A stretch of DNA of 64,000 nt from Burkholderiales bacterium. Lineage in GTDB: Bacteria; Pseudomonadota; Gammaproteobacteria; Burkholderiales; Burkholderiaceae_C. The notes beneath the pieces are model-generated. The model made no database searches, was not told the origin of the DNA, and was given only the letters and a program-made list of their open reading frames with translations. This document shows positions 58,218 to 64,000 of the stretch, piece by piece; within the stretch, counting starts at the first letter, position 1; every line of letters begins with the position of its first letter. The position numbers and the translations under genes are program-made. The DNA is taken from the NCBI GenBank assembly GCA_021414305.1, contig JAIOOS010000027.1, positions 1-64,000 on the forward strand, written 5' to 3'.

Positions 58218-58225
58218 TTTCGCTC

Positions 58226-58993
58226 ATGGCTACCTCGAGCTTGGGCTACCGGCTTTCCGCGACGACGGGCTTGCATCGCGGCGATCGGGCCTACCAGCAG
58301 GACCAGGTTCAGGTGCTTCCGCATGGCCGCGTGCCGGGTTGCGTGATGGGCGTGCTCGCCGACGGCATGGGCGGCAAGAGCGGCGGGCGCAAGGCCGCCG
58401 ACCAGGTCATCCTGACGGCGCAGCAGCTGTTCGAACGCTATTCGCCGAGCCGCGACGACCCGACCGAGGCGCTCAAGCAGCTCGTGCTCGAGGCGCACCT
58501 GATGATCAAGCTGACCGCGATCACTTCGGAAGAAGAGCCGCACAGCACGATCGCCGCATTCCTGATCAGCCCGACGCGTGAATGCGACTTCGTCCATGCC
58601 GGCGATTCGCGCATCTACCACTTCCGCGCCGCCGAAATGGTGAGCCGCTCGATCGACCACTCGTACGTTCAACGCCTCGTCGACGAGCGGCAGATCACCG
58701 AAGAGGAAGCCAACAACCATCCGCAGTCGAACCTGCTGACCGGCTGCCTGGGCACCTTCCAGGACCCGCCGCTCTCGCAGAAGCACATCGACCGGCTCGA
58801 GATCGGCGACAGCGTGCTGTCCTGCAGCGACGGCCTGTGGCACTACTTCACGCCGCGCGAGCTCGGCGCCATCGTCCATGCGCTGCCGCCGCGCGAGGCG
58901 ACCGAGATGCTGGTCGGCAAGGCGCGCCAGCGCGCGCGCGGATCGGGCGACAACCTGTCGCTCGCCCTGGTCCGGGTCGAACCGCTGGCCTGA
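58226..58993 (+). CDS. PP2C-family protein serine/threonine phosphatase
   Basis: Metal-dependent phosphatase of 255 residues. PP2C motifs in order are RAYQQDQV (metal-site Asp region), VLADGMGGKSGG (about 44-55), HAGDSRIYHFR, SCSDGLWHYF and the last metal aspartate in GSGDNLSLALV. No membrane segment or extra domain, so it is a free cytosolic enzyme. No cognate Hanks-type kinase lies in the window, so the substrate is unknown. No Shine-Dalgarno precedes the ATG; the mRNA may be leaderless. It converges with the next gene, four bases apart. Confidence 0.92.
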   Translation: MATSSLGYRLSATTGLHRGDRAYQQDQVQVLPHGRVPGCVMGVLADGMGGKSGGRKAADQVILTAQQLFERYSPSRDDPTEALKQLVLEAHLMIKLTAITSEEEPHSTIAAFLISPTRECDFVHAGDSRIYHFRAAEMVSRSIDHSYVQRLVDERQITEEEANNHPQSNLLTGCLGTFQDPPLSQKHIDRLEIGDSVLSCSDGLWHYFTPRELGAIVHALPPREATEMLVGKARQRARGSGDNLSLALVRVEPLA

Positions 58994-58997
58994 GCGG

Positions 58998-59774
58998 CTA
59001 GCGCTTCGCGGCCGAGGCCGCGGCGGATGCCGCGCTCGGCGCCGGCAGCGAAGACGCCGGCGCCTTCGCTCCCATCCTGCGGATCGCCTGCGTTGCCGCG
59101 TCGTCGCGGTGCTCGGCGGCCCGCCGCTGCCTGGCCTCGAACTCGGCGCGGCTGCGCGCCGCTTCCGCCTCGCGCTCCGCCGGCGTGGCGGGCGGCTTGC
59201 CGCCCAGGCCCAGGGCGTCGCCCGAGCTGCGCGGGCGAGCGGGCTCCCCGGAAGCGGCATCGGACGCTGCACCCGACGCCGCTCCGGCCGACCGGCGCGC
59301 CCGGCCGACCGGGACGAGGCGGCCGCGCGCCGCGGCCGACGACGCCGAAGCCGGCGCGTCGGCGGCACGGGCCGCTCGCTCGGCCTCGCGCTTGGCGTCC
59401 TCGGCCGCCTTGGCGGCGACTTCCGCCCGACGCGCCTCGGCACGCTCATGCCGCCGGGCTTCGTCGACGATGATCTGGCGGGCGCGCAACCGGTCGAGCT
59501 CCTGGCGCCGGTCGCGCTTGGCCTCGTCGATGCAGGAGGAGACGATGAAGCGTGTCCGGCACTCGCGCTCCCGTTCGGCGTAGCGGGCATTCACCGCGGT
59601 GCGTTCGGCGGAGATCCTGGCGCTGGAATCGAGCGCGGCGCTGGCCGCCGCCGCGGGCGAAGACGCGGCGGGCGCTTCGGCGGCGAACGCGCCCGCGGTG
59701 GCCAGGCAGAAGAGCCATGCACCCAGCCATTGCACCCGGGCGGCGCTGCGGATCGATCTCGCGCTGGGCGTCAC
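58998..59774 (-). CDS. Exported Ala/Arg-rich protein of unknown function
   Basis: I do not recognise a named family. The 258-residue product has a signal peptide (QWLGAWLFCLATAGAFAAE, cleavage after residue 31) and a short conserved-looking block NARYAERERECRTRF followed by IVSSCIDEAKRDRRQELDRL, with two cysteines. A charged helical region EARRHERAEARRAEVAAKAA and a disordered Ala/Ser/Pro-rich C-terminus follow. It is probably periplasmic, with a coiled coil. The start is a GTG (59772-59774) with a strong GAGGAAGG Shine-Dalgarno immediately upstream, eight bases after zapE, so it is co-transcribed with zapE. Confidence 0.78.
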   Translation of the reverse strand: MTPSARSIRSAARVQWLGAWLFCLATAGAFAAEAPAASSPAAAASAALDSSARISAERTAVNARYAERERECRTRFIVSSCIDEAKRDRRQELDRLRARQIIVDEARRHERAEARRAEVAAKAAEDAKREAERAARAADAPASASSAAARGRLVPVGRARRSAGAASGAASDAASGEPARPRSSGDALGLGGKPPATPAEREAEAARSRAEFEARQRRAAEHRDDAATQAIRRMGAKAPASSLPAPSAASAAASAAKR

Positions 59775-59782
59775 GGCCTTCC

Positions 59783-60880
59783 TCAAGTCAACGTCGTGTC
59801 GACGGTTCGCTTCGCCGCCGCCAGGTATTCCGCCGAGCGCATCTCGCGCAGGCGAGACACGGTGCGCGGAAACTCGTGGGCAAGCGGCCCTTCCGTGTAC
59901 AACGCCTCGGGCTCGACCGCCGCCGACACGATCAGCTTGACGCGCCGGTCGTAGAGCACGTCGATCAGCCAGGTGAAGCGGCGAGCTTCCGAGGCCAGGC
60001 GGGGCGACATCTGCGGGACGCCGGAGAGAAGCAGGGTGTGGAACTGGGTGGCGAGCTCGAGGTAGTCGTTCTGCGACCGCGGCCCGCCGCACAGCTCCCT
60101 GAAGTCGAACCAGACCACGCCGCCGGCCCGGCGACGGGTGCGGATCTCGCGATGCTCGATCTTCAGCACCGGCGGCTCGTCGCGCGCCTCGGCCAGCCGC
60201 TCGAACGCCTCGGTCATCGCCGCGTCGGCTTCCGGGCCGAGGGGGCTGTGATAGAGCTGCACGTCCTGGAAGGTCGACTGCCGGTAGTCGACGCCGTTGT
60301 CGACGCCGACCACCTCGAGCTTGTCCTTCAGCAGCTCGATCGCCGGCAGGATCCGGTCGCGGTGCAGGCCGTTCGGATAGAGCCCGTCGGGCGGGAAGTT
60401 CGAGGTCGTGACGATGCTCGAACGATTCTCGAACAGCGAGTCGAGAAGACGATGCAGGATCATCGCGTCGGTGATGTCGGCAACGTGGAACTCGTCGAGG
60501 CAGATCAGGCGAAAGCGCCGGGCGATCTCCTTGCCGAGATGCTGCAGGGGGTCGCTCGTGCCCTGCAGCTCGGTCAGCTCACGGTGCACCTCGCGCATGA
60601 ACTCGTGGAAGTGCAGCCGGGTCTTCCGTTGCAGCGGCACCGAGTTGAAGAAGCAGTCCATCAGGAAGCTCTTGCCGCGGCCGACCCCGCCCCACAGGTA
60701 CACGCCGCGCGGAATCGGCGGTCGGGCGAGCAGCTTGGTGATCGCGTTGGCGCGCCGCGCCTTGTAGTCGGCCCACTCGTTCTCGCAGCGCTCCAGCGCG
60801 TCGACCGCCGCCAGCTGGGCAGGGTCCGAACGGTAGCCGCGTTCGGCGAGCGTTTGCTCGTAGAGCTCGCGGACGCCCAC
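59783..60880 (-). CDS. zapE: Cell division ATPase ZapE (AFG1 family)
   Basis: AAA-type ATPase that destabilises FtsZ polymers during late division. It has 365 residues. Walker A is GGVGRGKS at 64-71, Walker B and the following histidine are in LICLDEFHVADITDAMIL, and sensor 1 is SSIVTTSNFPPDGLYPNGLH. The C-terminal block WLIDVLYDRRVKLIVSAAVE is typical. The start is a GTG (60878-60880), 17 bases after lpdA. The sucA-sucB-lpdA-zapE order is common in Burkholderiales. Confidence 0.95.
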   Translation of the reverse strand: MGVRELYEQTLAERGYRSDPAQLAAVDALERCENEWADYKARRANAITKLLARPPIPRGVYLWGGVGRGKSFLMDCFFNSVPLQRKTRLHFHEFMREVHRELTELQGTSDPLQHLGKEIARRFRLICLDEFHVADITDAMILHRLLDSLFENRSSIVTTSNFPPDGLYPNGLHRDRILPAIELLKDKLEVVGVDNGVDYRQSTFQDVQLYHSPLGPEADAAMTEAFERLAEARDEPPVLKIEHREIRTRRRAGGVVWFDFRELCGGPRSQNDYLELATQFHTLLLSGVPQMSPRLASEARRFTWLIDVLYDRRVKLIVSAAVEPEALYTEGPLAHEFPRTVSRLREMRSAEYLAAAKRTVDTTLT

Positions 60881-60897
60881 TCAGAAACCGGCGCCGG

Positions 60898-62331
60898 TCA
60901 AAAGTTCAGCGCGCGCTTGTCGACCGCCAGCGCCGCTTCCTTGGTCGCTTCGCTCAGGCTGGGATGGGCGTGGCAGATGCGGCCGATGTCTTCCGCCGAG
61001 GCCCGGAACTCCATCGCCACCACCGCCTCGGAGATCAGCTCCGAGGCCATCGGGCCGATGATGTGCACGCCGAGGATCTCGTCGGTCTTCGCATCGGCCA
61101 GCACCTTGACCAGGCCGGTCGTGTCGCCGAGCGCGCGGGCGCGACCGTTGGCCATGAATGGAAAGGTGCCGGCGCGGTACTCGCGGCCCGCCGTCTTGAG
61201 TTGCTGCTCGGTCTGGCCGACCCAGGCGATCTCCGGGCTGGTGTAGATGACCCAGGGCACGGTGTTGAAGTCGACGTGCGGCTTCTGCCCGGCGATGCGC
61301 TCGGCTACGGCGACGCCCTCTTCCTCGGCCTTGTGCGCGAGCATCGGGCCGCGAACGACGTCGCCGATCGCCCAGACATTCTCGACGTTGGTGCGGCAGT
61401 CGCCGTCGACGGTGACGAAGCCGCGCTCGTCGAGCGCCAGGCCCACGGCCTCGGCGTTGAGGCCGTTCGTGTTCGGCACCCGGCCGATCGAGACGATGAG
61501 CTTCTCGACGGCGAGCTCCTGGGCCGATCCGGCCGCGTCGGTGTACTTGACCGCGACGCCTTCGCCGCCGGCCTTCACCTCGGTGATCTTGACCCCGAGC
61601 ACGACCTTCAGCCCCTGCCGGGTGAAGGCCTTGTGCGCTTCGGCCGCGATCTGCGTGTCGACGGCGCCGAGGAAGGTCGGCAATGCCTCGAGGATGGTCA
61701 CCGCCGCGCCGAGCCGGCGCCAGACCGAGCCCATCTCGAGGCCGATGACGCCCGAGCCGACGATGCCCAGCGTCTTCGGCACGTGATCGACGGCGAGCGC
61801 GCCGTCGTTGGAGAGGATCGCCTTCTCGTCGAACGCCGCACCGGGCAACGCGCGCGGGTTCGAGCCGGTGGCCACGATGACGTGCCTTGCCGTCAGCGTC
61901 TCCGCCTTGGCGCCGGCGACGGCGATCTCCCAGCCGGCCTCGCCCTTCTTCACGAACGAGCCGCGGCCGTGGAAGAACTGGATCTTGTTCTTCTTGAACA
62001 GATAGACGATGCCGTCGTTGTTCTGCTTCACCACCGTCTTCTTGCGCGCCATCATCTTCGGCACGTCGATCGTCAGGTTGGTGAGGCCGATGCCGTGGTC
62101 GGCGAAATGGTGGCCCGCTTCCTCGAAGTTCTCCGAAGACTGCAGCAGCGCCTTCGACGGGATGCAGCCGACGTTGGTGCAGGTTCCGCCGGGCGCAGGA
62201 CCGCCCTTCTCGTTCTTCCACTCGTCGATGCAGGCGGTGGAAAAGCCGAGCTGCGCGGCCCGGATGGCGGCGATGTAGCCGCCGGGGCCGGCGCCGATGA
62301 CGACGACGTCGAAAGTGTTCGCTGTCGCCAT
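60898..62331 (-). CDS. lpdA: Dihydrolipoyl dehydrogenase (E3)
   Basis: FAD enzyme that reoxidises dihydrolipoamide, passing electrons to NAD; third component of 2-oxoglutarate dehydrogenase. It has 477 residues. The FAD motif is [20 protein letters not shown], and the redox disulfide is [16 protein letters not shown] (Cys51 and Cys56). The NAD-binding region has [17 protein letters not shown]. The active-site histidine lies in [11 protein letters not shown] near the C-terminus. It starts one base after sucB, which argues that it serves the 2-oxoglutarate complex. Confidence 0.97.
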   Translation of the reverse strand: MATANTFDVVVIGAGPGGYIAAIRAAQLGFSTACIDEWKNEKGGPAPGGTCTNVGCIPSKALLQSSENFEEAGHHFADHGIGLTNLTIDVPKMMARKKTVVKQNNDGIVYLFKKNKIQFFHGRGSFVKKGEAGWEIAVAGAKAETLTARHVIVATGSNPRALPGAAFDEKAILSNDGALAVDHVPKTLGIVGSGVIGLEMGSVWRRLGAAVTILEALPTFLGAVDTQIAAEAHKAFTRQGLKVVLGVKITEVKAGGEGVAVKYTDAAGSAQELAVEKLIVSIGRVPNTNGLNAEAVGLALDERGFVTVDGDCRTNVENVWAIGDVVRGPMLAHKAEEEGVAVAERIAGQKPHVDFNTVPWVIYTSPEIAWVGQTEQQLKTAGREYRAGTFPFMANGRARALGDTTGLVKVLADAKTDEILGVHIIGPMASELISEAVVAMEFRASAEDIGRICHAHPSLSEATKEAALAVDKRALNF

Positions 62332-62332
62332 G

Positions 62333-63673
62333 TCAGATGTCGAACAGGAGGCGGGCCGGATCCTCGAGCGCGTCCTTCATGGCGACGAGGCCGAGCACGG
62401 CCTCGCGGCCGTCGATGATGCGGTGGTCGTACGACATCGCCAGGTAGTTCATCGGCCGGATGACGATCTGGCCGTTCTCCACCACCGCCCGGTCCTTGGT
62501 CGCATGCACGCCGAGGATCGCCGACTGCGGCGGGTTGATGATCGGCGTCGAAAGCATCGAGCCAAACACGCCGCCGTTGGAGATCGAGAACGTGCCGCCC
62601 GTGAGGTCGTCGAGCGAGAGCTTGCCGTCGGCGGCCTTCTTGCCGAACTCCGCGATCTTCTTCTCGATGTCGGCGAAGCTCATCTGGTCGGCATTGCGCA
62701 GGATCGGCACGACCAGGCCGCGCGGCGAGCCGACGGCGATGCCGATGTCGAAATAGCCGTGGTAGACGATGTCGTTGCCGTCGACCGAGGCGTTGATGAC
62801 CGGGTACTTCTTCAGCGCGTGGACCGCCGCCTTGACGAAGAAGCTCATGAAGCCGATCTTGACGCCGTGCTCCTTCTCGAACTTCTCCTGGAAGCGCTTC
62901 CTCATCTCGATCACCGGCGCCATGTTCACTTCGTTGAACGTGGTCAGGATCGCGTTGCTCGCCTGCGACTGCAGCAGCCGCTCGGCGACGCGCGCGCGCA
63001 GCCGGCTCATCGGCACGCGCTGCTCGGGCCGGTCGCCGTAGTTGGCCATCGAAGGCGCGGGAACCGAAGGCAGCGGCCGCGGTGCCGCGGCCGGTTCGCC
63101 GCGCGGCGGGGCGGCGGGCTTGGGCGCAGCGGCCGGCTGCGCCGGTGCCGCGGGCGGCGCCGGAGGCATCTCCGCGCTCGGCTTGGCGGTGCCGCTTTCC
63201 ACCGCGCCGAGCACGTCGCCCTTGGTCACCCGGCCGCCGCGACCGGTGCCCTGCACCGATCCCACCGGCAGGTCGAGCTCGGCCATCAGCTTGGCCGCGG
63301 CCGGCATGGCGATCTCGCTCTTGGTCTCGGCCAGGGCGGCGACGTCCGAGGGTACGCCGGGCTTTTCGCCCGGCGCCGGCTGGGCCGGCGGCACGCTCTT
63401 GATCTGCATCGCGCCCGAGACCGCCTCCTGGCCCTCGGTATCGATCTTGGCGATGACTTCCTCGGCGATGCAGCTGTCGCCATCGTTCTTGAGAACCTGG
63501 GCAAGCACGCCCGCCGCGGGGGCCGGAACCTCGAGCACGACCTTGTCGGTCTCGATCTCGATCAGGATCTCGTCCATCTCGACGGCCTGCCCGGGCTTCT
63601 TCTTCCATTGCAGAAGCGTCGCTTCCGCCACCGATTCCGACAGCTGCGGAACCTTGACTTCGATCAGTGCCAT
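62333..63673 (-). CDS. sucB: Dihydrolipoyllysine succinyltransferase (E2 of 2-oxoglutarate dehydrogenase)
   Basis: Core of the 2-oxoglutarate dehydrogenase complex. It has 446 residues. One lipoyl domain (residues 1-77, lipoylated Lys44 in [11 protein letters not shown]), an Ala/Pro-rich linker, the E3/E1-binding domain ([20 protein letters not shown], then [12 protein letters not shown]), a second linker rich in Pro and Ala, and the catalytic domain ending with [13 protein letters not shown]. The N-terminus [19 protein letters not shown] is that of SucB, not pyruvate E2. It follows sucA after 13 bases. Confidence 0.96.
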   Translation of the reverse strand: MALIEVKVPQLSESVAEATLLQWKKKPGQAVEMDEILIEIETDKVVLEVPAPAAGVLAQVLKNDGDSCIAEEVIAKIDTEGQEAVSGAMQIKSVPPAQPAPGEKPGVPSDVAALAETKSEIAMPAAAKLMAELDLPVGSVQGTGRGGRVTKGDVLGAVESGTAKPSAEMPPAPPAAPAQPAAAPKPAAPPRGEPAAAPRPLPSVPAPSMANYGDRPEQRVPMSRLRARVAERLLQSQASNAILTTFNEVNMAPVIEMRKRFQEKFEKEHGVKIGFMSFFVKAAVHALKKYPVINASVDGNDIVYHGYFDIGIAVGSPRGLVVPILRNADQMSFADIEKKIAEFGKKAADGKLSLDDLTGGTFSISNGGVFGSMLSTPIINPPQSAILGVHATKDRAVVENGQIVIRPMNYLAMSYDHRIIDGREAVLGLVAMKDALEDPARLLFDI

Positions 63674-63686
63674 TTCTGTTGCCTTC

Positions 63687-64000
63687 TTATTTGGTCAGCA
63701 CGAAGCCCTTGAGCTTGGCGAATGCCTGCTCGAGCAGCGCCTTCTGCTGCTCCTGGTGCAGGTGCGCGTAGCCGACCGCCGGCGACGACGAGGGCGCGCG
63801 GCCCGCGTAGCCGAGGCGCTGGCCTTCGCTCATGTTCTCGTGGATGTAGTGCTGCACGAAGAACCAGGCGCCCTGGTTCTGCGGCTCGTCCTGGCACCAC
63901 ACGACCTCGGCCAGGTTCGGATACTTCTTCAGCTCGGCGGCGAACGCCTTGTGCGGGAACGGATAGAGCTGCTCGACGCGGATGACCGCGACGTCGGCGT
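63687..64000 (-). CDS. sucA: 2-oxoglutarate dehydrogenase E1 (3' end only; cut by window edge)
   Basis: The last 103 codons of the thiamine-diphosphate E1 subunit. Visible C-terminal features are [20 protein letters not shown] and [20 protein letters not shown], then [20 protein letters not shown] and a terminal FVLTK before the TAA. This matches the end of SucA/OdhA. The gene continues beyond base 64000 on the minus strand. Confidence 0.95.
   Translation of the reverse strand, partial: ADVAVIRVEQLYPFPHKAFAAELKKYPNLAEVVWCQDEPQNQGAWFFVQHYIHENMSEGQRLGYAGRAPSSSPAVGYAHLHQEQQKALLEQAFAKLKGFVLTK

Noticed and set aside
62297-63712. Plus-strand frame opposite sucB
   Set aside because: Shadow frame of low complexity; sucB on the other strand has full domain support.

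Overview
The window is about 64 kb of high-GC DNA from a bacterial chromosome. Gene content and order point to a betaproteobacterium of the order Burkholderiales. The main evidence is ratA/rnfH divergent from smpB, ppsA divergent from ppsR, the rpsB-tsf-pyrH-frr-uppS-cdsA-dxr-rseP-bamA-skp-lpxD-fabZ-lpxA-lpxB-rnhB run, hfq-hflX-hflK-hflC with hisZ-purA, der-bamB-yfgM-hisS-ispG-rodZ-pilW-rlmN-ndk, rluB-scpB-rluD divergent from bamD, and sucA-sucB-lpdA-zapE. The genus cannot be fixed from the sequence alone. Genes are packed tightly, with many 1-4 base start/stop overlaps. I see no transposase, integrase, phage gene or CRISPR array.

Layout. 1-4.7 kb: ratA/rnfH, smpB (trans-translation), and phosphoenolpyruvate synthase facing its regulatory kinase/phosphorylase. 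4.7-11.8 kb: the only clearly accessory-looking block, a same-strand run of a TPR-methyltransferase, a DUF805 membrane protein, an FAD-oxidase/methyltransferase fusion, an unrecognised exported protein, a membrane-anchored alpha/beta hydrolase and a Bug-type solute-binding protein. 11.8-26.9 kb (minus strand): a long operon-like run linking translation (S2, EF-Ts, RRF, UMP kinase), isoprenoid and undecaprenyl synthesis, phospholipid activation, outer-membrane protein assembly and lipid A synthesis. 27.1-31.4 kb: amidase, D-amino acid dehydrogenase and NAD(P)HX repair. 31.4-34.8 kb: a short-chain dehydrogenase, an RNase R lacking the usual N-terminal helix-turn-helix, and tRNA-Leu(CAG) on the opposite strand.

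34.9-53.9 kb (minus strand): phosphoribosyltransferase, purA, hisZ, DUF2065, hflC, hflK, hflX and hfq, then der, bamB, yfgM, hisS, ispG, rodZ, pilW, rlmN, ndk, rluB and scpB. This is a mix of purine and histidine metabolism, membrane proteolysis control, ribosome assembly and cell-envelope functions. 54.2-58.2 kb: rluD divergent from bamD, then a DinG/YoaA helicase and a small DUF465 protein. 58.2-64 kb: a PP2C phosphatase, an unrecognised exported Ala/Arg-rich protein, zapE, and the 2-oxoglutarate dehydrogenase genes (lpdA, sucB and the 3' end of sucA, cut by the window edge).

Most of the window is ordinary core genome. The best candidates for something undescribed are the 5.99-11.8 kb cassette, and above all its oxidase-methyltransferase fusion translationally coupled to an unknown exported protein and a hydrolase. 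Next come the HT-H-less RNase R next to a divergent tRNA gene and a palindromic repeat that supplies the stop codon of ispG and a possible upstream start for hisS.
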